DNA of 64,000 nt from Nostoc sp. MS1. Lineage in GTDB: Bacteria > Cyanobacteriota > Cyanobacteriia > Cyanobacteriales > Nostocaceae. A program made the position numbers and the translations under genes. Below the pieces are notes generated by a model. It saw nothing but the letters and a program-made list of their open reading frames with translations. It searched no databases and was not told the DNA's origin. Below are positions 18,421 to 27,163 of this stretch, in pieces (position 1 is the stretch's first letter; each line of letters starts with the position of its first letter). The stretch covers positions 1,919,501-1,983,500 of the forward strand of contig NZ_AP023441.1 in NCBI RefSeq assembly GCF_019976755.1. The letters are read 5' to 3'.

Positions 18421-19749
18421 CTACTCAGTTTCTTTGGTATCTGCCACTTTATTCGCCTTTGGCACTACCAGCACTTTATCAACGCGGTTCCCATCCATGT
18501 CCATTACTTCAATGCGCATATTTTGCCACTCAAAGTGATCTGTGGCTGCGGGAATGCGTCCCAGATGGGTAATCACAAAGCCACCAAGGGTTTGATAGCT
18601 ACCCCGTTCTTCAAATTCCCATTCTTCTAAACCAAACATTTCAAAAAAATCTTCCACGGCTAACATGCCATCGAGTAGCCAGGAACCATCTTCTCTTTGC
18701 ACAGCTTGGGGATCTTCTTCGTCATCGGCTGAAGGAACGTCGCCAACGATTTCGCTCATGATGTCGTTAAGGGTAACTAATCCTTGAATTACGCCGTATT
18801 CATCTACAACTAAGGCCATGTGAGTAATAGTCTGCTTAAATAGTTCCAAGACTTTTAAGCCACGGGTGCTTTCGGGAACAAATACAGGCTGACGCAATCC
18901 TACTGTTAAATCTAAGGCATCTCCGCGAAAACTACGGGCGAGTAAATCGGTAACGGGAATAATTCCCAGTACATTGTCTAGTCCTCCCTGACACACCGGA
19001 TAACGGGAATAACCATTTTCGGTCATCTTTTGGCGATTTTCTTCGGTGGTGTCTTCTAAATCTAGCCAGACGATATCAGGACGGGGTGTCATGAAGGAAC
19101 TGACTGGGCGATCGCCTAAACGAAACACTCGCTCTACCATGTCCTGTTCGGCTTCCTCAAAGGTTCCGGCCTCTGTACCTTGCTCGATCAGGATTTTAAT
19201 TTCTTCTTCTGTAACTTGTGGTTCATCAGAAGGTGTAATGCCTAAAATTCGCAATACCAAGTCAGTAGAAGCACTCAACAAATGTACAGCCGGGGAAGCT
19301 AAAACAGCCAATGCACGCATTGGGATAGCCACAACAGACGCAATGCGTTCAGGATTGTTTAATGCCAGACGCTTCGGCACTAGTTCACCAACAATCAAGG
19401 ATAGATAAGTGATGATCAAAACTATGATCCCGAAAGAAACTGGTTCACTATAAGGTGCTAAAAAAGGTATTAATTTCACGTACACTGCTAGTCTGCTAGC
19501 AATTGTCGCGCCGCCAAAAGCACCAGTCAGGATACCAATGAGGGAAATACCTATTTGCACCGTAGATAGGAAATTATTGGGAGACTCTGCCAGTTTTAGT
19601 GCTGCTTTTGCCTTAGCATCTCCTTGATTAGCGAGTTGCTGTAACCTTACCTTCCGCGCCGAGACAATTGCCATCTCGGACATAGAAAAAATACCGTTGG
19701 CAATAATTAGTACGAAAATGATTAAAATTTCAACAGTGATGGAGGACAT
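18421..19749 (-). CDS. CNNM/CorC-type hemolysin-family membrane protein
   Basis: A 442-residue protein with three parts: an N-terminal DUF21 (CNNM) membrane domain with about four hydrophobic segments in the first 190 residues (VEILIIFVLIIANGIFSMSEM at the start), a CBS pair in about 200-330 (VSSFMTPRPDIVWLDL, then THMALVVDEYGVIQGLVT), and a C-terminal CorC_HlyC domain. Members are linked to magnesium or cobalt homeostasis, although older annotations call them hemolysins. It faces mfd across a 253-bp divergent gap. The ion handled cannot be read from the sequence. Confidence 0.92.
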   Translation of the reverse strand: MSSITVEILIIFVLIIANGIFSMSEMAIVSARKVRLQQLANQGDAKAKAALKLAESPNNFLSTVQIGISLIGILTGAFGGATIASRLAVYVKLIPFLAPYSEPVSFGIIVLIITYLSLIVGELVPKRLALNNPERIASVVAIPMRALAVLASPAVHLLSASTDLVLRILGITPSDEPQVTEEEIKILIEQGTEAGTFEEAEQDMVERVFRLGDRPVSSFMTPRPDIVWLDLEDTTEENRQKMTENGYSRYPVCQGGLDNVLGIIPVTDLLARSFRGDALDLTVGLRQPVFVPESTRGLKVLELFKQTITHMALVVDEYGVIQGLVTLNDIMSEIVGDVPSADDEEDPQAVQREDGSWLLDGMLAVEDFFEMFGLEEWEFEERGSYQTLGGFVITHLGRIPAATDHFEWQNMRIEVMDMDGNRVDKVLVVPKANKVADTKETE

Positions 19750-20002
19750 GATTATGAATTGCCGCTATATAGAGCGAACTTCGCTCAATCCTTAGTATCC
19801 AGTATTTAGAGGGACTCTCACATAGTACATAGGGTAGTAGCTTTAACGCTTAGAAGCTAGAGACTAGGGGTTGATGTTTTTTATAGATTCCTGAACTTGT
19901 TCAGTATTATTGTTTCACAGATTATTAAGAGCAGTGTTAAGACTTTTAAAATAGTTGTTATAAGCTACCTCTCGATTTCTGTTCTGCAACGACTTCCAAC
20001 TT
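19750..20002. other. Divergent intergenic region between the CNNM gene and mfd
   Basis: A 253-bp gap that should hold both promoters. A clear promoter box was not assigned. A minus-strand ORF that crosses it overlaps the mfd start and is a shadow. Confidence 0.5.
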
Positions 20003-23000
20003 ATGTCATTTTCTTCTATTGTGCGTGCCTTAGCGCGATCGCCACTCACCACTGAGTTACTTTCTAAGCTCAATCGCCAACAGGATTTACGCCTCAACGG
20101 CATACCCCGTCTACCTAAAGGCTTGGTATCATCGGCATTAGCACAGAATAGTGGCAGTAATTTATTTGTTGTCTGTGCCACCTTAGAAGAAGCTGGACGC
20201 GCCTACGCACAGTTGGAGGCGATGGGATGGCAAACAGTACATTTTTATCCCACATCAGAAGCCTCTCCTTACGAACCTTTTGACCCGGAAACGGAAATGA
20301 CTTGGGGTCAGATGCAGGTGTTGGCGGATTTGCTTAAGAGTCAACCCTTCTCCTTCGGAGACTCTAGCGCGTTGGCGCAGCCTCTGTCTACGACACGCTC
20401 CGCGAACGTAGAGAACGACTTCGCTCAGGGTAAACAGTCAATAGTCAATAGTCCACAGTCAATAGTCAATAGTCCACAGAGTAAAATTGCTGTTGTGGCT
20501 ACTGTTGGCGCATTACAACCTCATTTACCACCACCAGATGCGTTTACGCCTTTTTGCCTTACCCTCAAACGGGGAATGGAATTTGATTTAGATACCTTCA
20601 GTGAAAAAATTACTACTTTAGGATACGAAAGGGTTCCCTTGGTGGAAACTGAGGGACAATGGAGTCGTCGCGGGGATATTGTTGATGTTTTCCCTGTGTC
20701 GTCAGAATTGCCAGTACGGTTGGAATGGTTCGGTGATGAGATTGAGCAAATACGGGAATTTGACCCAACTACTCAACGTTCCGCACTTGACAAAGTACCT
20801 CAAATCGTGCTTACGCCTACAAGCTTTGCACCTATTATTACAACTGCGCTCAAGGATAGTGCTGAGTTCCGATCGCTAAGTTCTGAGTTAAATTCTGACT
20901 CTTTTGCGGAGGACTCAGCAGTTATAGAAGGGACTCGGCGCTTTTTGGGTTTGGCTTTTGGGCAACCTGCATCAGTGTTAGATTATTTGCCTGAGAATAC
21001 TTTAATTGCAATTGATGAGCCAGAACAGTGTCATGCTCATAGCGATCGCTGGGTGGAAAATGCTGAGGAACAATGGTCACTAGGAACTGGGGAAGCGGAT
21101 CTAGGTGCTGTACAATTACCAAAAATTCATCGGTCTTTTGATGAGTGTTTGGCTGATCTGACTAAATTTAAAACTATATATTTATCAGAACTAGCTGAGG
21201 AAAATAGCGGGATTAATTTAGCTAGTCGGTCTGTACCAGTCACACCACATCAATTTGCTAAGTTAGCGGATACATTAAGGCAAGAGCGCGATCGCAATTT
21301 CTCAATTTGGTTACTCTCGGCGCAACCTTCCCGTTCTGTTTCCCTACTACAAGAACACGATTGTCCAGCGCAATTTATCCCCAATCCCCGCGATTATCAA
21401 GCAATTGATAAGCTAGTAATCAACCATACACCTGTAGCCATCAAATATTCTGGTTTGGCGGAATTGGAAGGTTTTATTCTGCCTACCTACCGCATAGTAG
21501 TCATCACAGACCGGGAATTTTACGGTCAACATTCCCTAGCTACACCAAGCTATATCCGTAAACGGCGCAAGGCGGCTTCTAAGCAAGTTGACCCGAATAA
21601 GCTACGTCCGGGGGATTATGTTGTTCACAGGAGTCATGGGATTGGGAAATTTGTCAAGCTGGAAAGTCTGACAATTAACGATGAAACCCGCGATTATATT
21701 GTCGTGCAGTATGCTGACGGTCTGTTAAGGGTAGCGGCTGACCAAGTAGGTGCTTTATCTCGGTTCCGCAGTACGGGAGATAAAGCGCCGGAACTGCACA
21801 AGATGACGGGGAAAGCTTGGGATAATACTAAGAACCGCGTCCGCAAGGCGATTAAGAAATTGGCGGTGGACTTGCTGAAATTATACGCCGCGCGAGCAAA
21901 ACAAGAAGGTTTCGCTTATCCCCAAGATATGCCTTGGCAAGAGGAAATGGAAGACTCCTTCCCTTACCAACCCACAACCGACCAGCTAAAAGCTGTGCAA
22001 GATGTGAAAAGGGATATGGAAAGCGATCGCCCAATGGATCGGTTAGTATGTGGTGATGTGGGTTTCGGGAAGACAGAAGTAGCAATACGTGCCATTTTCA
22101 AGGCGGTAACTGCTGGTAAACAAGTTGCACTGTTAGCACCAACAACCATCCTTACCCAGCAACATTACCACACCCTCAAAGAACGTTTTGCACCCTATCC
22201 TGTAAATATTGGGTTACTTAATCGTTTCCGCACAGCCGAGGAACGGCGAGATATTCAAAAACGATTAGCGACGGGTGAGTTAGATGTCGTGGTAGGGACA
22301 CACCAACTTTTAGGTAAAGGTGTGAACTTCAAAGATTTAGGATTATTGGTAATAGATGAGGAACAACGGTTTGGGGTGAACCAGAAGGAAAAAATCAAAA
22401 CCTTGAAAACCCAACTCGATGTCCTGACTCTCTCCGCCACACCCATTCCCCGCACCCTGTATATGTCCTTGTCGGGGATCAGGGAAATGAGTTTGATTAC
22501 CACACCACCCCCAACCAGAAGACCAATTAAAACCCATCTTGCACCCAAACAACCGGAAACCATACGCAGTGCAATTCGTCAAGAACTAGATCGAGGCGGA
22601 CAAGTATTTTATGTAGTTCCCCGTGTGGAGGGAATTGAGGAAACAACAACCGCATTGCGGGAGATGGTTCCGGGTGCAAGATTTGCGATCGCCCACGGAC
22701 AAATGGACGAGAGCGAGTTAGAATCAACCATGCTCACCTTTAGCAATGGTGACGCAGATATTTTAGTGTGTACGACAATTATTGAATCGGGGTTAGATAT
22801 TCCTCGTGTCAACACCATCTTAATTGAAGATGCGCACCGCTTCGGATTATCGCAACTTTACCAGTTACGGGGAAGGGTAGGACGTGCGGGGATTCAAGCC
22901 CACGCATGGTTATTTTATCCTAAACAACGGGCGTTATCGGATGCGGCAAGGCAGAGATTACGAGCGATTCAAGAATTTACGCAACTGGGTTCCGGCTATC

Positions 23001-23617
23001 AATTAGCGATGCGCGACATGGAAATCAGGGGTGTGGGTAACTTGCTAGGTGCAGAACAATCTGGTCAAATGGAAGCCATTGGTTTTGATTTGTACATGGA
23101 AATGTTAGAGGAGTCAATTAGAGAAATTCGCGGTCAAGAAATTCCCAAAGTTGACGATACCCAAATTGACCTCAACCTCACCGCCTTTATCCCCGCCGAT
23201 TATATTCCAGACATTGACCAAAAGATGAGCGCATATCGTGCGGTAGCGGCGGCGAAGTCGAAAGAAGAGCTAACGCAGATTGCAGCTGAGTGGAGCGATC
23301 GCTATGGTACTTTACCAGTATCCGCCAATCAACTCTTGCGGGTGATGGAACTCAAACAATTAGCGAAGAAATTAGGATTTAGCCGTATCAAACCAGAGAA
23401 CAAACAGCACATAGTTTTAGAAACGCCAATGGAAGAACCTGCATGGAATTTACTTGCAGCGAATTTACCAGAACATCTCAAGACACGCTTTGTTTACTCT
23501 CCTGGTAAGGTGACAGTACGCGGTTTAGCAGTGCTGAAAGCTGATCAACAATTGCAAAGTTTGATTGATGCGATGAGTAAAATGCAGGGTGCAATTGCAG
23601 AAGCGGCTGTTGTTTAG
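20003..23617 (+). CDS. mfd: Transcription-repair coupling factor Mfd
   Basis: A 1204-residue Mfd: it displaces stalled RNA polymerase and recruits UvrA to DNA lesions. The N-terminal UvrB-like module shows WSRRGDIVDVFP near residue 220. The RNA-polymerase-interacting domain begins with LRPGDYVVHRSHGIGKF near 533-549. The translocase has Walker A VCGDVGFGKTE near 682-692, motif II DEEQ at 785-788, and later motifs including ESGLDIPRVNTIL and the QLYQLRGRVGRAG region near 951. A C-terminal TRCF domain follows. Length is slightly above usual because residues about 112-160 are encoded by in-frame repeat DNA (see the repeat at 20336-20484). The ATG at 20003 fits the family start. Confidence 0.96.
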   Translation: MSFSSIVRALARSPLTTELLSKLNRQQDLRLNGIPRLPKGLVSSALAQNSGSNLFVVCATLEEAGRAYAQLEAMGWQTVHFYPTSEASPYEPFDPETEMTWGQMQVLADLLKSQPFSFGDSSALAQPLSTTRSANVENDFAQGKQSIVNSPQSIVNSPQSKIAVVATVGALQPHLPPPDAFTPFCLTLKRGMEFDLDTFSEKITTLGYERVPLVETEGQWSRRGDIVDVFPVSSELPVRLEWFGDEIEQIREFDPTTQRSALDKVPQIVLTPTSFAPIITTALKDSAEFRSLSSELNSDSFAEDSAVIEGTRRFLGLAFGQPASVLDYLPENTLIAIDEPEQCHAHSDRWVENAEEQWSLGTGEADLGAVQLPKIHRSFDECLADLTKFKTIYLSELAEENSGINLASRSVPVTPHQFAKLADTLRQERDRNFSIWLLSAQPSRSVSLLQEHDCPAQFIPNPRDYQAIDKLVINHTPVAIKYSGLAELEGFILPTYRIVVITDREFYGQHSLATPSYIRKRRKAASKQVDPNKLRPGDYVVHRSHGIGKFVKLESLTINDETRDYIVVQYADGLLRVAADQVGALSRFRSTGDKAPELHKMTGKAWDNTKNRVRKAIKKLAVDLLKLYAARAKQEGFAYPQDMPWQEEMEDSFPYQPTTDQLKAVQDVKRDMESDRPMDRLVCGDVGFGKTEVAIRAIFKAVTAGKQVALLAPTTILTQQHYHTLKERFAPYPVNIGLLNRFRTAEERRDIQKRLATGELDVVVGTHQLLGKGVNFKDLGLLVIDEEQRFGVNQKEKIKTLKTQLDVLTLSATPIPRTLYMSLSGIREMSLITTPPPTRRPIKTHLAPKQPETIRSAIRQELDRGGQVFYVVPRVEGIEETTTALREMVPGARFAIAHGQMDESELESTMLTFSNGDADILVCTTIIESGLDIPRVNTILIEDAHRFGLSQLYQLRGRVGRAGIQAHAWLFYPKQRALSDAARQRLRAIQEFTQLGSGYQLAMRDMEIRGVGNLLGAEQSGQMEAIGFDLYMEMLEESIREIRGQEIPKVDDTQIDLNLTAFIPADYIPDIDQKMSAYRAVAAAKSKEELTQIAAEWSDRYGTLPVSANQLLRVMELKQLAKKLGFSRIKPENKQHIVLETPMEEPAWNLLAANLPEHLKTRFVYSPGKVTVRGLAVLKADQQLQSLIDAMSKMQGAIAEAAVV
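20336..20484 (+). repeat. In-frame short repeat insertion inside mfd
   Basis: About 149 bp inside mfd that look like dispersed repeat DNA: a palindromic-type segment with CTCCTTCGGAGAC, GCGTTGGCGCAGCC and CGCTCCGCGAACG (the same family of small repeats as 13901-13921 and 54400-54440), followed by two copies of AGTCAATAGTCAATAGTCCAC. It keeps the reading frame and codes for about 49 low-complexity residues (including IVNSPQS twice) that are not part of normal Mfd sequence. Confidence 0.75.
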
Positions 23618-23630
23618 TTCCTCGTTAATT

Positions 23631-23664
23631 AAACTACAAATGCAATCACATTTGTAGTTTTACC
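23631..23664 (+). terminator. Rho-independent terminator of mfd
   Basis: A perfect 12-bp stem AAACTACAAATG (23631-23642) and CATTTGTAGTTT (23649-23660) with a 6-base loop, starting 13 bp after the mfd stop and followed by a short T-containing tail. Confidence 0.75.
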
Positions 23665-23681
23665 AAAAAATCCGAGCTTGT

Positions 23682-23837
23682 TTAGTAAAATCTTTTGACA
23701 CTTTGGCTATCGATAATGGCTTTTGATGGACTCTTGTGTCGTTCCTGTTCTATCCGCACCCAATCTCTGAGACTGTTATGGATTAATAGCCAAGTCCCAT
23801 CAATGGGTCAATTACGGAAATATGTGTAAACTGTCTG
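23682..23837 (-). pseudogene. IS5-type transposase relic
   Basis: Read on the minus strand this stretch gives QTVYTYFRN, a stop, then PIDGTWLLIHNSLRDWVRIE and later SPSKAIIDSQSVK. This matches the N-terminal part of IS5-group transposases (YYFRxWxxDGTW ... LR ... IDSQSVK), which normally extends to about 250 residues. Only about 50 residues are left. The expected tryptophan in FRxW is a TGA stop, and the frame ends at 23684 soon after the first DDE aspartate. No inverted terminal repeats are obvious. It is a decayed remnant between mfd and the DUF72 gene. Confidence 0.8.
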
Positions 23838-23883
23838 CTACTCTCCTAGCAGCCCTCGCCATCTTACTCTTTTTATTCATCTG

Positions 23884-24738
23884 CTACCAGAGGTTAAGTT
23901 GATTAGGTGGCTGCTGAAGTTGGTTCCAAGGTAGAGGGGGAACTGGTAGGCCATTTTGTTCTAGTAGCTGTTGGAAGTGACGGGCGTTGTCAGGCGATCG
24001 CTCTTCTAAAGGACAATGAACAAAGAAGTAAATACGCTTCCCTGCTTGTAACCATTGTTGAATTTGCTCCACCCATTCTTCCATGAAGGGTTGATTTACA
24101 GTTAAGTCAGGATGGGAAATAAACCTAATCAGGCTAAAACTTGTAGTAACGCTGAATTGTACAGGTAATTTCGGCTTCCGGCGTTCTGATGCCAACTGGG
24201 GGTCATCTTCTCCACTGTAAATAGGGCGTGAATCTAGTAGTACCCTTCCCACGCCCAAAGTTTCTAAAAGCTGTGTTAAGTTACTTCTGTGAGATTCTTG
24301 ATACCAGTCAGGATGTCTTACTTCTAACGCCAGTAGTGCTGTTGTGCGCGGCCAAGCTTCTAAAAAACTAGCCAAATCATCAATTAATGTTGGTGCATAA
24401 CTCGGCGGTAGTTGGGCAAATATGGGGCCGAGACGTTTACCTAAAGGACGCATCCCTTCTAGAAATGATAAGGCTGTGGGAATGTAGGGTTTTAATAAAC
24501 CTTGATGAGTAATATTCTTTGGTAATTTCAAACAAAACTCAAAGCCAGCAGGTGTTTCTCTTGCCCAACGGTTAATGGTTTCTTGGTTTGGGACTGCATA
24601 GAAAGTTGTATTACCCTCTACCGTAGTGAAGCGACGGCTGTAGAGGTGAAGAAATTCTGAAGCACGACTCCCTTGAGGATAAAGTTCACCTACCCAACCC
24701 TTATAAGCCCAAACAGCACAACCGATAAAGAAATTCAC
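23884..24738 (-). CDS. DUF72 domain protein
   Basis: A 284-residue protein of the DUF72 family (TIM-barrel fold, also known as YecE). Recognisable family parts are IGCAVWAYKGWVGELYP at the N-terminus, YSRRFTTVEGNTTFYAVPN near residue 34, FCLKLPKNITHQG near 69, and the region IYFFVHCPLEERSPDNARHF near the end, where DUF72 proteins carry N-N-H-type residues. The family's function is not established. It is a single gene, convergent with mfd and downstream of the small transposase relic. Confidence 0.9.
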   Translation of the reverse strand: MNFFIGCAVWAYKGWVGELYPQGSRASEFLHLYSRRFTTVEGNTTFYAVPNQETINRWARETPAGFEFCLKLPKNITHQGLLKPYIPTALSFLEGMRPLGKRLGPIFAQLPPSYAPTLIDDLASFLEAWPRTTALLALEVRHPDWYQESHRSNLTQLLETLGVGRVLLDSRPIYSGEDDPQLASERRKPKLPVQFSVTTSFSLIRFISHPDLTVNQPFMEEWVEQIQQWLQAGKRIYFFVHCPLEERSPDNARHFQQLLEQNGLPVPPLPWNQLQQPPNQLNLW

Positions 24739-24864
24739 AAGCTTTGATCGAAAGTCTACACTTTATATTAAAAGGCATTTGGGGCTGGGGAGATGAGGGA
24801 GACAAGGAACAAATAGTTATAGTTACTCATCACTCACTACTCACCACTCCCCACTCCCTACTCC

Positions 24865-25206
24865 CTAATTTTCATCTCGCCCGTGAACTTGAGCCGGTGG
24901 GCTAGTTGCTTCTACAGCCGTGAATGGCTCTAGAATTTTATAAGTATGACTTGCACCTTTGGGAACAACCCAAGAACTGCCGGGTTCGAGAAGGATCATT
25001 TGTCCTTCGATGTGTAACTCGGCGCTACCGTTAATTACATAACCAACGGTTTCATATTCGCGGCTGGTTGGTTGTTTATCTTCATTCGGTTGTTCGTTTT
25101 CCCAAAGGCGCATGGCAAGAGATTTGCCTGATGCTAAATATTTCTGACCGAGTTTTCCTTTGGGGGAATTGTGAGAGTCGATTTTTTTAACGCTGGTATC
25201 ACTCAT
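24865..25206 (-). CDS. Cupin-domain protein
   Basis: A 113-residue single-domain cupin. The beta-barrel motifs are GYVINGSAELHIEGQMILLE (motif 1 region) and GSSWVVPKGASHTYKILE (motif 2 region, with the histidine of the metal site). It starts 2 bp after the stop of the zinc alcohol dehydrogenase gene upstream, so the two are almost certainly co-transcribed. Small cupins of this type are often binders of metabolites or metal ions. Substrate is unknown. Downstream (24780-24867) is a tract of short tandem repeats. Confidence 0.88.
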   Translation of the reverse strand: MSDTSVKKIDSHNSPKGKLGQKYLASGKSLAMRLWENEQPNEDKQPTSREYETVGYVINGSAELHIEGQMILLEPGSSWVVPKGASHTYKILEPFTAVEATSPPAQVHGRDEN

Positions 25207-25208
25207 AT

Positions 25209-26387
25209 TTAATTACCTTGAGGTTTAAGTACGACTTTGATGCAGTTATCTTTTTTGTTTTTGAAAATCTCGTAACCGTGGGGTGCTTGTTCTAGAGGAA
25301 GGGTGTGAGTAATGACGAATGAAGGGTCAATCTCACCGTTTTGAATACGTTCTAATAACGGTCTTAAATATCTATGGACGTGGGTTTGTCCCATTTTCCA
25401 AGTTAAACCCTTATTCATCGCCGCCCCCATCGGTATTTTGTCGAGGAAACCACCATACACACCAGCGATAGAAACATGACCACCTTTAGCGGCAGACACA
25501 AGCACTTGTCTTAATGCGGTTGGTCTATCTGTTTCTAGTCTGACAGCTTGTTTTACTTTGTCGTATAAAGCCATCGCATCTGTACCGTGGGCTTCCATAC
25601 CGACTGCATCAATACAAGCATCGGGGCCGCGTCCACCAGTCATCTCTTTGAGGGCTTCCCCAACATCGACTTCCTCGTAGTTGAGGACTTCTGCATGGCA
25701 TTGTTCCTTAGCCATCTTCAGGCGTTCAGGAACGCGGTCGAAAGCGATAACTCTTTCCGCACCCAACATATAGGCGCTTTTGATTGCAAATTGCCCAACT
25801 GGGCCGCAACCCCACACAGCTACAATATCGCCGGGTTTGATGTCGCAGTTTTCCGCCGCCATGTAGCCGGTTGGGAAAATATCAGTTAAAAATAATACTT
25901 TTTCATCTGGTAGATTATCGGGGATTTTCAGCAAGCCGACATCTGCAAAAGGCACACGGGCGTATTCTGCTTGACCGCCAGCGTAACCGCCGAATAGGTG
26001 AGAGTAGCCAAATAGACCTGCTGGAGAGTGACCCATCTGCTGCTCTACCAACCAAGCGTTAGGGTTGGAATTATCACACAAAGACCATAAGTCGCGTTGG
26101 CAGAAAAAGCAGGAACCACATGAAATAGTGAAGGGAACAACTACGCGATCGCCTATTTTGACATTTTTGACAGCGCTACCTAATTCTACCACTTCCCCCA
26201 TGAACTCATGCCCAAGGATATCGCCACTTTGCATTGTGGGAATGTAGCCATTATATATGTGTAAATCTGACCCACAAATAGCTGTTGAAGTAATTTTAAT
26301 AATTGCATCACGCGGGTTAAGAATTTTTGGGTCAGGTACAGTTTCTACCCTGACATCATTTGCCCCATGCCAGCAAAGAGCTTTCAT
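25209..26387 (-). CDS. Zinc-dependent alcohol dehydrogenase (formaldehyde dehydrogenase-like), paralog A
   Basis: A 392-residue medium-chain dehydrogenase. Catalytic zinc ligands are in CGSDLHIY and GHEFMGE, structural zinc cysteines in CGSCFFCQRDLWSLC, and the NAD(P)-binding glycine motif is VWGCGPVGQFA. The long insert and the YEEVDVGEALKEMTGGRGPDA region put it with the glutathione-independent or -dependent formaldehyde dehydrogenase-like group (COG1063). The actual alcohol or aldehyde is unknown. A close paralog is encoded at 27164-28333 (roughly 70% identical by eye). It leads a two-gene unit with the cupin gene. Confidence 0.92.
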   Translation of the reverse strand: MKALCWHGANDVRVETVPDPKILNPRDAIIKITSTAICGSDLHIYNGYIPTMQSGDILGHEFMGEVVELGSAVKNVKIGDRVVVPFTISCGSCFFCQRDLWSLCDNSNPNAWLVEQQMGHSPAGLFGYSHLFGGYAGGQAEYARVPFADVGLLKIPDNLPDEKVLFLTDIFPTGYMAAENCDIKPGDIVAVWGCGPVGQFAIKSAYMLGAERVIAFDRVPERLKMAKEQCHAEVLNYEEVDVGEALKEMTGGRGPDACIDAVGMEAHGTDAMALYDKVKQAVRLETDRPTALRQVLVSAAKGGHVSIAGVYGGFLDKIPMGAAMNKGLTWKMGQTHVHRYLRPLLERIQNGEIDPSFVITHTLPLEQAPHGYEIFKNKKDNCIKVVLKPQGN

Positions 26388-26508
26388 AATTATTAGTCCT
26401 TAGTCATTTGTCATCAGTCATTAAGTATTAAGAGGCGCGATATTTGCGCCTCTATTGATGATTTGTCTAGTGATTATTGATTAATAAAATCACACTAGAT
26501 ATCAATTA

Positions 26509-26916
26509 TTAACTGCGGCTTCTAGCTTCTCTTACACGTTCAGGCTGTTGATAATAGCCACCTTCATTCTGAGTATTTGAGTTAATGGTTTCGCCTACTT
26601 TTCTTTGTACGGACTTTGTAAACTCTTTTGTTGATCTTGGTGTTTCTTCGTCCAAGTTTAGCTTCTCACGCACGTTATCAGCAGCACCTTTGAGGCGATT
26701 TTGAGTATTTCTTATTTGATTATCGTTGCCGATACCTTCGTTATCAGGAGTACCTTTGTAGTAAATACCTTCTGGAGTTTTAACGGTATCAGCTTGAGCA
26801 ATCATAGCAGTACCAGAACTGAAAGATTGACCTACAAAAAAGGTTGCTGCTACTAAGAAAACAACCAGAATTTGACGAAGCAGAATATTTTGTACCCAGG
26901 AAATTACTCGATTCAT
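26509..26916 (-). CDS. Exported small protein of unknown function
   Basis: A 135-residue protein with a clear signal peptide or membrane anchor (ILLRQILVVFLVAATFFVGQ, residues 10-29). The mature part is hydrophilic and rich in Asn, Glu, Arg and Thr, with DNVREKLNLDEETPRS and a helical segment KEFTKSVQRKVGETINS. It resembles small cyanobacterial low-temperature or stress-induced secreted proteins, but I cannot name a family with certainty. It lies between the two dehydrogenase paralogs, minus strand, with its own gaps on both sides. Confidence 0.7.
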   Translation of the reverse strand: MNRVISWVQNILLRQILVVFLVAATFFVGQSFSSGTAMIAQADTVKTPEGIYYKGTPDNEGIGNDNQIRNTQNRLKGAADNVREKLNLDEETPRSTKEFTKSVQRKVGETINSNTQNEGGYYQQPERVREARSRS

Positions 26917-27163
26917 AAAAATCCAATCCTCGATTAGATGATGTGTATATTGTTCTTTGAATAAACGCGCTTTAGCCTCTATCTACAACCATATTTAAAA
27001 TCAGTAATTAGTAGTAGTTTTTGTTGAGAAATAACACTAATTATCTATTTAAAAAATGGGTGTATAAATTCTCTGATAGGATGTCCATCCTAAATTCTGG
27101 GCAGGCAAGATGCCCACCCCAAAAAATGGATGATTTATTTTTGGGAATCCTTAGCCCTTATCC

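Noticed and set aside
19915..20181. 88-codon minus-strand ORF at the mfd start
   Set aside because: It overlaps the mfd coding region in the opposite strand and matches nothing; it is a shadow.
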